From positions 11,470,001-11,534,000 of the forward strand of contig OX467082.1 in NCBI GenBank assembly GCA_950106755.1: a stretch of DNA of 64,000 bases. The letters are read 5' to 3'. The stretch is from Climacium dendroides (taxonomy: Eukaryota; Streptophyta; Bryopsida; Hypnales; Climaciaceae). A program made the translations under genes and the position numbers. Shown here one piece after another: positions 27,096 through 41,050 of this stretch (position 1 is the stretch's first letter; the number at the start of each line of letters is the position of its first letter). Under the pieces are notes generated by a model, which saw only the letters and a program-made list of their open reading frames with translations, searched no databases and was not told the DNA's origin.

Positions 27096-30000
27096 CAATG
27101 AACTGGGAGTACTGGCATTTAGTTACGACTTAGGCGGATGATTTCAAGAATTTTCTGTTGAGTTTTAAAAGTTTCCGCAGAGGTTCTGGATGAAAAAAAA
27201 TTTGAAAATGAACCGGATGAGAAAATAAAATGCTGGCTTTTTGCTGTACATTTTAAGAATATGTTGAAAATTTACCAATTCAAAATACATGAATCCGGTT
27301 TTTAGCTGGTCAGGATTATAATTTGTAGGAATTTTTTTATAATAGTAACATAGTATCCTACCTTACTCACTTAAGTGTTTTTCAGTTTACCTGCTCTTAC
27401 AGACTTACAGAGTTATAGTAACTCAATATACTTTGAGATTTATCTACCTGGCTGCGATTTACCCACCTAGCTTTTAATTATTTATCCACCTGGCTTTTAC
27501 TTATTTATCCACCTGACTTTTACTTACCGTTTTTTTGCTCAACCTCCTGCTTCTCGTTTGGTGCTTTGATCCTGCCGATTATGTATCTGGGTCGTCTTTG
27601 CAGGGTTTAGGGGTTGGACTTGATTCCTCTCCCCATTTTTGGGGGTTGATGATTGGATTTTTGTTTTTGTGTTTAATTGTAGGATTCGTGGCTAAACGCC
27701 AGAGGTCCTTGAGGGACCATTACTTTGCCAAATCCAAGAAAACAGAGGTCGTTAATCTTTTGTCTTCAGGGGCTAAAAAAGACTCTTGTTCCATAACTGT
27801 TGATTCAAGGATGAATAGAATTCCTCCTTCAAAAGCAAAGATTGTTTAAAGTCAGTGTGCAATTTGAATGGTTGTATTTTGATGCTAATATTGGGAAGGT
27901 GATTTGCAAGGTTTGCAGGCACAAGGGCAGGCAATCATCGTATGCCAAAGACGGCTCCAAAAATCTTAAGGTAAGTGCTTTTCAAGACCACTACCGGTCC
28001 AATGAATATAGACGCCTCTCTTGGGCATTGTAGAGTGGTGGAAGGTGATGGAGAAAGCCATCATGAGTGGCCAGAGAGCGTGTGATGAAGTTGTGGCATC
28101 GTTGTTGCGGATTGTCTATTTATTGGAAAAGCACTCTTTACCCTACTCTAAATTCCCCTCTTTATGTAAATTGTTGGTAAGTGTTGAAGCCTTGATGACC
28201 TTGTCTCTGTATCAAGATGAGAAAGCATGTGCATACCTAATCATGTACATTTCAGTTGTGATTCAAAAGCAAATTCTCAACCGTATTCGAAATTCACCTT
28301 TTGGGGGTGTCATGATAGATGAATCTAAGGATATTAGCGTTTGCTACTATCATTGAGGAGGGTTTGCCAGTGAGTGTTTTGGGGGGTCTATTGCCAATCG
28401 AAGGTGGGAAGAAAGATGATGCCGTCATCTACAAAACCTTGATTGCTACTCTGTGACACTAGGGGCTTGACCTATGGAAGTTCTTAGGCTTCGACAGTGA
28501 TGGCACCAGTACTATAACGGGCTCTCTCACCAAAATGGTTGCATAGTTGAAAAATCAGGCAAACCCTTACTTGCTTGTTGTTCACTGCATAACGCATTGC
28601 ACAAATTTGGCGGCCCTCGATGTTGCAAAGTTGCTCGCTTGCAAGGTGCTTTCGGGTGAGATTGATTCTCTTTTGAATTCAATTGCTTCTTTTTTCCACA
28701 AGTCGTCCATGCGGAAGCATGCTCTAACTACCTTGCAGGAAGAGTTTTTTTATGCCAAAAAATGTATGAAACGCGACTACAAAATTAGGTGGATGTCTCA
28801 TTGGCAAGCGGTGAGTACCTTGTGTGACTTGTTGGAATTTGTCTTGTGTTACTTTTGTGATGTGAAGGGTAGTGATTCTGGTCAAGTTGCATCTATTTTG
28901 GAAAGCTTTTGCAGTTCAAGATCATTTACATTTTGTTCTTTCTTGCTAACATTTTGAAGTCTTTGGCTATGTTGTCAAAAGTCTTTCAATGTAAATTTGT
29001 AGATGTCACCTCTATAGGTAGCATTGTGCACACAAAGATAGCGCAAATTCGGATGCTCTTCATTGTTGAAACCACTAATTTGAATCTTGACACTTCTAAT
29101 AAGAGCACATGGTTTCATGTGCTTCTTGAGTATGGCCCTTTCTAAGGAAGTTTCCAAGCTAAATATGGGGGGACATGTTTCATGACATTGCAATGTCTAA
29201 ATCTGGACTAGGAACCGACTTGGAGGAAGCTCTCCAATTTCAGCATTCATTTGTTGAAGCGATCTGTGAGGGTTTGGATGCTCAATTTGAAGACAATGAT
29301 GTAATTCCTTGTTTTAAAGTGTTTAACCCTTTTAATATGCCATCCAAGCAAGTCGGATTGCAGAGCTGGGGGGCCTCCAACTTAGATAGACTACTGTAGA
29401 TGTATGAAGAGGACTGATTACATTCAGGTTTTTTCTTCTTTTCGGCCTTCTTGACATACAGGCTCGTAAGCAGGAGTTTTTGTCTTTTAAATTGAAGTGC
29501 ACCACTGAATAGAGGGACAAAACCTTCTGGGATTCAAGGGGCATGATTACTTGGAATCATGCCCTACAAATCTTTTATCCAAATTTGCTTGTCCTTGCCG
29601 ATATAGCTAGAATACAATGTGTTTCCACGGCTACCTGCAAGAGAGCTTTTAGCATTCAAAACTTGTATTAGAAATCGATTGGGAAGCAAAAATATGGAGG
29701 CTTTGCTTAGAGTTGCTTTAGATGGACCAAAAAATGAGTATGATGGTATAGTACATGATGCCATACCCTCGTGGAAGCATGAAACAAAATATAAGTATCT
29801 TTATGCGAATCCTTTTAATTATTTGTCTAATTTAGCCATGGGTCCTAGTGCAAGCAATGCATCTTCTTTATATGAAGATGTACATCAACATGGGACATTG
29901 TTGTGTTGATAACTTCTTGTGACTTGTATGCATTTGTTGCCTTGTTTGTTGCACATGTTCTTTTGATTATCTTCAATGGCGTTGTGTACGCATGTTGGTT

Positions 30001-30548
30001 GGTATGTTACTTAGCATTTTTTTGGGTCTCAATCTGATTTGATTCTTGTAAATGGTGGCTTGTTTTCACTCCTCTCCCTATTTTTTTTGTTCAAGTTGTT
30101 TTGATTCTTGTGAATGGTGAATGTTGTGGGCATGTCATACTAACCAGCCTCTTGAAAATGCACTAACCCTCTTTTGGATTGGTACATTTTCAAAAGGCTA
30201 AATCCTTGGCCCTAAGTTGGTAGGAACAATGCCGGGTTCAAATCCTACCAAGGATAACGCTTATGAACACTTTTAAAGCAAAACAAAGCCACTTCAAGAA
30301 TTAAGAAGAAAACCAACAAAAAAATTACAACCAGACAAATTCTCACCCTTTCAGAAAATTACCGATTGGAATTGGACAATGGCGGCAATGCCACCGGGAG
30401 AAAAATATATATTCTACGAAATTGACCGACAAATTTTGGAACTTCCCGGCACACTTCCAGCCAATTTAAAAAAAAACAGGGTGGATGAAACTTTGATGAC
30501 GGAAATCCAACGGTTGGCCCACAGAACTCCAGAACTCCCCGGACTGTG
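27096..30548 (+). mobile_element. complete 3.45 kb hAT-superfamily transposon (defective)
   Basis: The element splits repeat R1. Left flank GTGTTGTT (27088-27095) and right flank GTGGTGTT (30549-30556) match in 7 of 8 bases, an 8-bp hAT duplication, and the unsplit site is seen at 44125-44142 and inverted near 34210. The ends begin CA and share GGGAGT.CTGG about 10 bp in (imperfect inverted repeats). The inside encodes the decayed transposase at 27683-29909. Confidence 0.75.
27683..29909 (+). pseudogene. hAT transposase pseudogene (zinc finger plus hAT C-terminal type)
   Basis: Order of recognisable parts: a basic start (AKRQRSLRDHYFAKSK), a TTF/BED-like zinc finger segment (WLYFDANIGKVICKVCRHKG, near 27870-27930), a central RNase-H-like domain (GVMIDESKDIS, then VVHCITHCTNLAALDVAK, then RDYKIRWMSHWQAV), and the C-terminal dimerisation stretch (IRNRLGSKNMEALLRVALDG, near 29665-29725). 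The frame changes between blocks and in-frame stops occur near 27847, 28031, 28354, 28455, 28544 and 28955, so no full transposase can be made. A TAG before 27695 may be a splice acceptor. It belongs to the hAT family whose proteins resemble animal ZNF862-like proteins. Confidence 0.78.
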
Positions 30549-30701
30549 GTGGTGTTAAGTCACTGAAAAAAATGCTTCCACTTGCCATCCTGGCTTTATG
30601 GAAGACCTGACGAATGCCACATTATGCTCAAACTTTGTTGGGATTCCAGGCCCTGCCTCGCCAGGCCAGGCCTGGCGGAATTCATTCACTTGGCTGTACT
30701 A

Positions 30702-31392
30702 TGTGGTAGAACCACCCCCACTCCGCAAGTTGGAGAGCAGTCCAATGAATCACCCCCACCTAACAACTGAAACTGAATTTGGGGGAGGCGAAGCTTCTTG
30801 AAATGATTTGTCGGTAACATTTCCTTGGAAGAGAAGTGGAATTGGCATCTAACCCAAGTCGTTTCATGTTCTTTGGAGCTTTGTGGAATTAGGTATGAAA
30901 TTTTGAAGTTGCAATGGCATAGGGCTCTAGAATCACCCACTTCGTAAAATATACATTGTTTGTACATTGCTAAAGGCTATGAAAAAGCGACATAGTACAC
31001 ATAGTGCACATTTGAAGAAGTGGGCGATTTTAGAGCCTAGTACTTCTGAAGGCCATGTAGGAAAATAGAAATCAAAGGGATTGCAAATTTTTTGGTAGTC
31101 TTATGCCTTGAATTGAAATTACTATGAGTTTGGGAAGCCAAAAGTTGGTCTAGACCCATATCCAATGTACAGAGTCTTTCAAATTTGATCATTTAAGAAC
31201 TACTTTTTTGTTCACTACTTCCTACATTTTTGCTCACTTTTTTAGGACATGTGTCATGATTTTATTAGTCCCAACCTTGAAAAGGAAGAAAAACCACATT
31301 CCAAGCTTTGGTTAGAAATTTATTTTAGCCTTAAATGAAAATAGCTACACCCAATAGGTTTGGTATGGATGTAGGAATGGGTGGTTCTACCA
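30702..31392. mobile_element. 691-bp element with TGTGGTAGAACCACC ends, TA-flanked
   Basis: Left GTGGTAGAACCACCCCC and right GGGTGGTTCTACCA are inverted copies, with TA at both edges. The relative at 44282-45872 is enlarged by a nested insertion. It shares its ends with the elements at 43600-44039 and 46455-46851. Non-coding. Confidence 0.6.
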
Positions 31393-31755
31393 TAGTTCAA
31401 ATAAAATGGTAGCAGTGGTAAGTTCGAACTTTGAAGTTGGCTTTGGTCAATGTTGTTCATGATGAACATATTTGTAATAACATCGTCACTGTTTTTCAAC
31501 AAATCTAACTTAGTATGGGAGGTCTATGAGTGTGTTGAATTTGTTCATTTAGACTCGATGTAATGTTGGTCCCCCACTCTTACACGCCATAGCATAACCA
31601 CATGTTCCTATTTGCAGCAACTATTCATGCACGTGTCTTATTGACAAGCAATGTTGCTACAAAAGTTGACAATTGCTTCTCAAGGATATCCTATAATCGT
31701 AGCTTAGTACAACAAAGATGCCATGGGAAGATGGCATGCTAAATTGTTTTTTTAA

Positions 31756-32853
<1,098 letters not shown>

Positions 32854-33019
32854 TTAAATAGGCTAGCCTAAATTTCACCATCTCTAAGATCATGGTAGAC
32901 TATGACATCACTTCCAAGCCGAGTAACCACCGGTCTAGGCCCATATACCAAACAAACAATGGCAATCCTCAAAGTTATTATTCTAAACTATTATTTTGGG
33001 GAGTGAGTGGTTATATTAA

Positions 33020-33566
33020 CCCCTGAAGGTTTTTGACTGTGTTTTCACCCAAAATGCTCTATTCATTTCTGGACACATGTAATCGTAGGATCTTGTAGGA
33101 AGCTAGTTTGAGAAGATGCAGAAAAAATTTCAGAAATTTCCAGGGTGTAGATTGCAAGATATTAGCATTTGAAGTGACAAAAATCCTTTTTCTTTGCCCT
33201 ACAAAAAACTAGGCACTTGCACTTCACAAGCTCACATTTGAACAAAAAAATGTCCATGTTGGTGGTGATTTTTTGGATCCATTCCTCAAGGCAAGTACAC
33301 TACATGCTTGAAAATCTTTAAATAATTCGGAATTGTATAACATATAGGAAAAAAATGATAAGTAGAAAGAAGTAGCAAATGATTCAAAATACATAATTCA
33401 TAAAAATTTAGTTATGGTCTTGAAAAATGCCAATCCCAATGGTTGTAATGTTGTAATAAATAATCTACAACCTATGATTTTATTTAATTTAAAAAAATAT
33501 TGAAAATTGAGTTAAACAAGGAACTTCAAAGTTTATTTTAGAGTAGAGATTCCATAACACCATCAC
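33020..33566. mobile_element. CCCTAAAG-family element, left part only
   Basis: Left end ACCCCTGAAGG after TTAA at 33016-33019, collinear with the first 540 bp of the elements at 36012 and 47260. The right end is missing because the copy stops at the foldback junction. Confidence 0.65.
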
Positions 33567-33767
33567 AAAGTTTAAACCCTACAATTTGTCAATAGTTATC
33601 ATGTGGTTATCATTGTTTCATGGGTTCACACGTTAATTATAGTTTATCGCATCATTACGATGCATTACTTCACATCAATGATGTGGTAAATTGTGATTAA
33701 TGTACGAACCCATGAAACAACAATAACCACATGATAACTATTAACAAACCATAGGGTCTAAACTTTT
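33567..33767. mobile_element. about 200-bp foldback element
   Basis: The two halves are inverted copies almost to the centre. AAAGTTTAAACCCT, TAGTTATCATGTGGTTAT and GTTTCATGGGTTC on the left return inverted as GAACCCATGAAAC, ATAACCACATGATAACTA and AGGGTCTAAACTTT. No coding. It sits exactly where scaffold orientation flips. Confidence 0.8.
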
Positions 33768-33779
33768 AATGTTACTTTT

Positions 33780-34820
33780 TCATAGCCTTTAGCCTTTAGC
33801 CTTTAGCAATCAACAAATGATGTACATTTTATGAGGTGGACATTTCTAGAGCCCTATGCCATTGCAACTTCAAAATTTCATACCTAATTCCACAAAGCTC
33901 CAAAGAACATGAAACGACTTGGGTTAGATGCCAATTCCACTTCTCTTCCAAGGAAAAGTTACCGACAAATCATTTTAAGAAGCTTCGCCTCTGCCAAATT
34001 CAGTTTCAGTTGTTAGGTGGGGGTGATTTATGCACTGCTCTACAACTTGCAGAGTGGGGGTGGTTCTACCACATAGTGCAGCCAAGTGAATGAATTCAGC
34101 CAGGCCTGGCCTGGCGAGGCAGGGCCTGGAATCCCAACAAAGTTTGAGCATAATGTGGCATTTGTCAGGTCTTCCATAAAGCCAGGGTGGCAAGTGGAAG
34201 CTTTTTTTCAGTGACTTAACAACACCACCCAAGCAGGACTTGCAGAGGAAAATGATTCAGAGCATGAGGATTATGACCTCTTGCTTCAGTTTAAAAACAT
34301 TGCATCAAGTACATCATCACTTGAGCTCACTGTGCACTGAAGAACATATCTCATCAGTCTTTGGATTCTGGAGTTCAAGAGGCACTGGAAGGAGGTCACA
34401 ACAGTGATCTTAAAACTGGCTAAAAAGAGCCAAGTCTCTACCCAAAAAAATTTGGTGCTAAATGTACATTTGAGAAAAACGTACTTTAAAAAAAAAATTG
34501 AGTCAAACTTCAGAGTAAGTAGATGTGGGAGTCGCCGATTACTCTTTCCATCCAAGCGACTAGCCGCATCCATCCTCCATTTGGTTTTCATCCATTAGCC
34601 CAAGAACGATCTAGACTGTGGATGCTTAGCGAGTGGCGGCCACATCAAGCAGTCCCTACTAGCTCAAGGACTAGGGTTTGGGGCGCATCTTGGGCTTTTC
34701 AATTAGCACTGTGCGTTGTTTTCCCCAAAGGTGGTTTAGCAAGTTTGTTTAGTGGCTAAACAAACTTTAGCTTTAATGGCAGTTTAGGGTCTCAAGCTAG
34801 CGGAGTGGCAGGAGAGCATA
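33780..34820 (-). repeat. repeat R1, inverted copy
   Basis: Reverse complement of 43050-44570, lacking the 440-bp element and the 25-bp triplication that the other copy has. It starts with AGCCTTT repeated three times (33783-33806). Confidence 0.85.
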
Positions 34821-36011
34821 TTTGAAATTTTTGGAGGCACTCCTACTTGCAATCGTTCACTTCTCCCAATTCTAAAGTGTTGTGAAAATCTCCAAGGGGG
34901 TTCTAGAAATCTCTAGCATTCATTGCATTCTGGAAATGGAGGCACAACATAAATGAAGCTCTTGCAAATTTTGAGAATGGCAGCTGTGAAATTTAAGGAA
35001 TGTCTTGCCTTTATTTTGCTTGCAATCATACATTGCTTGCTCTTGCCTTTACATGATAGTGCACATTTAAAGAAGTGGGAAATTTTAGAGCTTGTTATTT
35101 TAGAGGGCCATATAAATTTTTTGCCATGTAGGAAAATAGAAATGAAAGGGATTGCAAATTTCTTGGTAGTCTTAAGCCTTGAATTGAAACTACTATGAGT
35201 TTGGGAAGCCAAAAGTTGGTCTAAACCCATACTCAATGTACAATGTCTTTCAATTCCAATCATTTAAGAACTACTTTCCTGTTCACTGCTTCCTACTTTC
35301 TTACTCCTTTAGGACATGATTGTGTCATGACCTTATTAGTCCCAACCTTGAAAAGAAGGAAAAATGACATTCCAAACTTTGGTTGGAAATTTGTTTTAGC
35401 CTTGGTTGGAAATAGCTATACCCTATAGGCTTGGTATAGATGCAGAAATAGGTGGTTCTACTATAGTTCAAATAAAATGGTAGCAATGATAAGTTCAAAC
35501 TTTGAAGTTGGCTTTGGTCAATGTTGTTCATGACAAACATGTTTGTAAGGACATCCTTACTATTTTTCAACAAATCCAACATAGAATTGGAAGGTCTGTA
35601 ACTTAGTATGGGAGGTTTGTGAGTGTGTTGAATTTATTCATTCAGACTTAGTGTGATGTTGGTCCTCTACTCTTACATGGCATGGCACAACCATGTGTTC
35701 CTATTTGCAGCTATTGTTCATCCATGTGTCATATTGACAGGCGATATTGCTACAAAAAATTGACAATTGTTTCTCAAAGATACCCCCAAATTGTAGCTTA
35801 GTATAACAAAAGACAACATGGGAAGATGGCATGCTAAACCATTTTATTAAATAGGCTAGTTTAGAATTCACCATCTTTGAGTCCATGGTAGAGGATGACA
35901 TCACTTTTAGGCTAAGTAACCAAAGGTTTGGGCCCATATACTAACCAATAATGGTAATACTCAAAGTTATTATTCCAAACTATTACTTTGGAAGTTAAGT
36001 GGTTATATTAA

Positions 36012-36876
36012 TCCCTAAAGGTTTTTGCCTATGTTTTCACCAAAAATTCTCCTATCATTTTTAGACACATGTAACCATAGGATCTTGTAGGAAGCTAGTT
36101 TGAGAAGATGTGGAAAAAATTTCAGAAATTTCCACCATGTAGATTGCAAGATATTAGTGTTTGAAGTAACAAAAATCCATTTTTTAATGGCCCTACAAAA
36201 AATTGGGCACTTGTACTTCACAAGCTCACAGTTGTATAAGAAATTCCATATTGTTGTTGCTTTTTTGAGCTTGTTCCTCAAGGCAAGTAGACTAAATGCT
36301 TGAAAAATTTCAAATCATTTGGAATTGTACAACATATTGGAAAAAAAATAAGTAGGAAAAAGTAGAGAATGATTCAGAATACTAAGTTCATAAAAATTTA
36401 GTTATAGACTTGAAAATGCCAATTCCAATGGTTGAATTTTGTAATAAAAAATCTACAACCTAAGTGTGATTTTATTTTATTTAAAAAAATATTGAAAATT
36501 GAGTTAAACAAAGGACTTCAAAGTTTATTTTAGAGTAGAGATTCCATAACTACCCACAAACTAAAACTCCTCATAACTTTCATCTTATTAATTAAAAAGG
36601 AATGATTCAAAGCTTTCTATATATATATAGAGAGAGAGAAAATAAATAAAAAATTTAATTTTAAGAAAATAAAATTTTAAGCTACCTAGGTTGCCTACCA
36701 AACACTAGAAATTGCATATTACACAATAACATTTTAATCATGTAGTCCTAAATTATAAATATTTTGGGGGCTTAAAGCTACTAGTTGGGCACATGCTATC
36801 TAAAAATTTTAAAGAAAAAAAATAAAATTCCATTAAGTGTGAGTTGTCCAAAAAATATAGTTTGGTCCTTTAGGGA
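36012..36876. mobile_element. 865-bp CCCTAAAG-family element, TTAA-flanked
   Basis: The terminal 14 bases including the flank (TTAATCCCTAAAGG) are perfectly inverted at the other end. TTAA lies at 36008-36011 and 36877-36880. Same insertion by descent as 47260-48153. It contains a short (TA)n(GA)n stretch near 36618-36640. Confidence 0.72.
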
Positions 36877-37354
36877 TTAAAGAAGTCTTATTGGATGTGC
36901 AACCTCAATGGAGGTACAATTGCCTCCCTTGTTTGTTCTTTTGAAGTCATTTCAAAGTTCCATGTAAAAACTATTTTGTGCTTGATAAATTTATCTTCTA
37001 TACCTTTTCTTATAACATTGAAAAATTAGGCAATGGTCCTCCCTATGTTGGGAAGGTATTATGCTTTGCTAGATTCTTGGAAGGAACTTATCAATTAATT
37101 CAAGGATTGAGATTAACTGAGGAGGTGTAGAAAACACTTTTGTTCACCATAGGTGTCCTATTTTCAAAGGTGCAAAAAGGACCCTTGCTTCATTGACAAA
37201 GAGTGTTGGACTAGCTAATTTGGGACCTCTGATTTCAAATACAAATTCAAAATTTGCAAATATTATCATGAATAGCGAATGAAAAGTTTCAACATTTTCC
37301 TCAAGACAAAATAAAGCATGAAAAAGGGTCAATTCATCCCAACCATTCCATACT

Positions 37355-37590
37355 TTAAGTTAGGTTGTTTGTTTGTTTGTTACAATAAGATCTCCTAAAC
37401 TATGCATCCTTTGATTGAGTTCTTGGTACCATTGGAAATCCCTCATTGAGGAAAGGTGCAAAGGCTTTGCTTTGTGACATTTGTGAAAGTTATTGAATTT
37501 CAAAGTTTTTATATTGAGTCAAAAAAATATAGAATATTTTTTTCTTTTGGCTGTGGCAACAACAAAAAAAACACTATTATATAACTTATT
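37355..37590 (+). repeat. 230-bp repeat D, copy 1
   Basis: Order of landmarks: TTTGTTTGTTACAATAAGATCTCC, CTTGGTACCATTGGAAA, GAGGAAAGGTGCAAAGGCTT, GTGAAAGTTATTGAATTTC, GGCTGTGGCAACAACAA. Relatives occur at 48665-48910 and three times at 51400-52205. Confidence 0.75.
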
Positions 37591-37714
37591 ATGTGGTGGA
37601 AAAATTTCCATTTGAATGTGTTCCTGGCATTATGAAGACCTGACAAATGCCCCCATTATGCTCTAAGAGTTAGTCGGGAACTCGGGATGGCTCTAGAAGA
37701 TTGGGCCAATCGTC

Positions 37715-38230
37715 ATGGTTCATCACTCTATTTGTTGCCCTTTTGCAACTAGATATGCATGGAAAATTTTATATTTATGTTTTAGAGATGAAATCATATG
37801 TCTACTAGTATTCATAAAAAAATTCAAATTTTCTTGGGAAAAATTGAAAATACTAGAAATTTTTTTAGAAAAAAATGGAGAAGATCCATATCAAATACAA
37901 AATATATTCAAAAAATTTAAAATTTTCACCATAGATGTATCTATAGTGTATAACATGGTATAAACCAAAGTTTGCATGTCACTTTAATATTAGAAAATCA
38001 ACAAACCATTGTTGTAGGCCCAAAGTTCATATTGTATGAAATATTGAAATTTATGAATTTTTCAAGTTTTTTCAATTGAAGGTGAAATTGCACTTGATAA
38101 GCTTCATTTCATTAGTTGAACTCAAATTTTAAAGAATCGTTTTTATGGCTAAAATTCACATCAAGAGTAGCAATAAAAAAATGTCCAAAACACACTACAA
38201 TACACAAGTGATCCATAGGTTAAGTATTTT
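37715..38230 (+). repeat. dispersed repeat C, copy 3
   Basis: Near-duplicate of 49041-49560 as part of the scaffold, and a diverged relative of 19590-20060 and 11500-11905. Confidence 0.7.
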
Positions 38231-38331
38231 CTTCTTTAGAAAAAGTCAATAATATCATAATGAGGGAATTTTCAATATGATTTATTGAAAATTTACTCAA
38301 ATAACTTCCAAAAAATATAGGATGAAATAAG

Positions 38332-38384
38332 TTTTTATTTTTATTTTTATTTTATTTTTATTTTTATTTTTATTTTTATTTTAG
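38332..38384. repeat. (TTTTTA)n-type short tandem repeat
   Basis: Runs of TTTTTA and TTTTA, absent at the matching place in scaffold copy III (about 49655), so the expansion is recent in this copy. Confidence 0.9.
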
Positions 38385-40635
38385 GTGAACCTACAAACAA
38401 TATTTTCAATTTCATAACTCATTCTTGTGGTGTTAAAATAAAGTATGCCAAAGTGCCTTGGAATCATTTTTCAATTGCCAATAAAAACCTATAAAAATTA
38501 TTTTTTACAATAACTACACTCAGTTGCTACAAGCTTATAGGTGCATATTGTGTAATTTTGGGAAGATAGCTCGCCACTACTACTGGACCAGAATAATGTG
38601 AAATCCATTACATTTGAATAAATGGTACATTATAGGGCATTTTTTATTTTTTTAAATTGATTAATTAATTTTTATTTGGTTCCAAACCTAAGTTTCCAAT
38701 TTATCTGAAAATTTGGCATAAAGGTGCCAGAGGTACTATAAACCAATCAATTTGTTTTTTGTTTTCTTGTTGGAACGGATTAGCGCACCTTGGGAGGCTT
38801 GCACGTTGATGAAAAATAGGTAGGAATCATCTCCAAGAGTCCAAGCGAACACTCATTCATAGAATGATCTATATTTTTTTTTAACTTTCATCAAAATTTT
38901 GGAGAATCTAAGCTTTTTTGAGAGGGATTTCACAATTTCATCCCCATTTTTTAATTATAGAGAAGGCAAAATCAGGAAAAAATCTAGTGAAGTTTTGTCA
39001 AGAAATAAGTCTAGAACACTAGAAGAAAATTGAACCCTCCATAATGAGGTTGCTTTCCTTTGTTGCAATGTAGAGATGATATAGAGCACCAACAATGATA
39101 TGTGCATATGGCAATGATCAAGCCCCCCTAGGATGTCATTGTACAGAAAATTAAATTTGTTGATTCCTTCATTGACTCTCAAATTGACGTGATTAGATTG
39201 CCCTACTACAATGCTAGTATTTTGCACAACACAAAAAAAACAAGACATGTTAGAGGGTTAGCAAAAACAAACAAACAAATGTGTGCAATGAGAAGGCCAA
39301 CCAAAATGTGTAGTTGCAGCATTGTCACGCCTCCACTTCGTCCGTCAATGTCAAGCCTCCTCCATTCGTAGAGTCATAGAAACATGTCGGGCAATATAAT
39401 CAGTCAAAGTCTTCAATCAAGAAAACCTTGAATTGCAAGGCACATCTAACCTCATGAAAACTAAAGTAAAAATTTTCTATATTGATTGTGAGGATATTGC
39501 TCCTAACTTAAGAATCCTCTTGCTGGCCAACCTTTACAACACTTTTCGAAGACTGAATAGCATCCTTGTAAGGAAAATCCTCCAATGAAAAGAATTGTTG
39601 GCCAAACATGAGTATAAGGGGAAGATGCTTTCCTAACCTATTTTGTTGGCAAGATTTTAGGAACTTAAGATTTGAGAAACATCTCCCGTCCTCCATAGAA
39701 CCGAGAACCAAGCAACAACCTACTTCATCCAACTTAAAATATTCAGAAATTAGCTTACTCAAGTGGCAAGATTGGGAGAGTTTGCGCCATAGCTGTATGA
39801 CTGGATGTATGTTAGAGGGTGGGCTATATGCAACCTCTGTGTTGGTGTGAGTGAATTTCACCGTGAGGCAAAATGCATCCACAAGGTTGGGCTGGGAGGA
39901 GTGTATGGGACCTCTAACTAACGCCTCCAAGCAATGGACTCTATCAAGTTTTTTATCCAATTTTCATGTGTATGAGGTTAGGTGGGAAAAGGGTAGCTTG
40001 ACCAACTCCCTCAAAGGTCCAATGACACTCTCTAAATATTCTAAAACATCACCTAAGAAGTTGTAGCATCCTCCTAGGTCAAAATGACACTTAAAAACCT
40101 CCACTTAGGGCTCAAAATGGGTAAAATTGGCATCTCAAATTTATTCCAGCACATCTTCTTCTACCCAATTGCCTTAAAACCTCCTTAGATTCTTTCCTTC
40201 ACCAACCTTGTGAATTAGGGTATGTTCCTAGGTGAAAGTTGAGCTCAAAAGTGCAATTGAGAGCTCCAAGGGCTAGATTTGAGCCCTAATTGAGAAATTC
40301 CAGCACACATTAATCCCATCCAAAACCTTCAACCCCACTCTCTTTCCACCTTCTCTTCTTTTACATGTCTCTTAAATCTTAAGTGAGTGCTTCTACATTC
40401 ACCCCAATTTGTCCATAAAGCTCACCACCCACATAATCCAAAAACAACCAACAATTCCATAAAACTTGCAATCAAAATTGCACTTCAACCAAGTACAAAC
40501 ATTGAGTGAACATCACCTCAGTCCCATAGCAGACCAGCGGCCACTAAAATGGCCATTGCCATCTCTATACTTGTCCAATTGGCTTGAGAATAGTCTCCCT
40601 GAAAAGCTACCTTGACCCTTCACTTCCCCTCCAAA

Positions 40636-40902
40636 ATTCAGCTTCATACTTGCTGTAGAACTCCCGCTAGATGCCTGCAAAGTTGGTGCTCTCCTTTCGC
40701 CGCGGCAGCAGACCTCCTCGCACTAAATCGGTTGCCGTGATCTCGTCCAAGCTCCATTGGGGACGAGCCATAGCTTGTTGGAAAGATAACTTCCACGCGC
40801 TTCATCCCTCCAAATTTCAGCCCCAAATTCGTTGTAGAACTCCCGCTGGATACCCGCAAAGTTGGCGCTCTTCCCTGGCCGCGGCAGCATACTTCCTCTC
40901 CC
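40636..40902. repeat. direct duplication, unit about 180 bp
   Basis: TGTAGAACTCCCGCT, CCGCAAAGTTGG.GCTCT and CCGCGGCAGCA occur in both halves (40636-40720 and 40816-40902). More GC-rich than its surroundings. Confidence 0.75.
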
Positions 40903-41020
40903 CCATTTCTCCTCAATCTTCACTTTCCACCCCCAAGGTGGAAACCTACTCGACAAATTGTCTCTAATCCTATCCTAACTCCTTGCCATCACTTCCTAAC
41001 ATCCTTCTTTTCAAAATCTC

Positions 41021-41050
41021 ACACACACACAAGAGAGAGAGAGAGAGAGG
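41021..41050. repeat. (CA)n(GA)n microsatellite
   Basis: ACACACACACA followed directly by AGAGAGAGAG units. Confidence 0.9.

Larger units (their letters stand above)
34900..39250 (+). repeat. large repeat scaffold, copy II
   Basis: More than 4 kb collinear with 45600-50950, including nested elements. Long open frames are not conserved apart from an 82-codon frame at 37715-37963 that may reflect DNA identity alone. Nothing indicates what the scaffold originally encoded. Confidence 0.82.

Noticed and set aside
30205..30255. tRNA or SINE promoter boxes (CTAAGTTGGTAGG and GGTTCAAATCC)
   Set aside because: The boxes are too close for a tRNA, no cloverleaf folds, and the similarity is largely an 8-bp hairpin (TTGGTAGG with CCTACCAA) inside the hAT element.
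37715..37963. 82-codon frame conserved at 49041-49289
   Set aside because: The whole surrounding DNA is duplicated with similar identity, so frame conservation is not evidence of coding.
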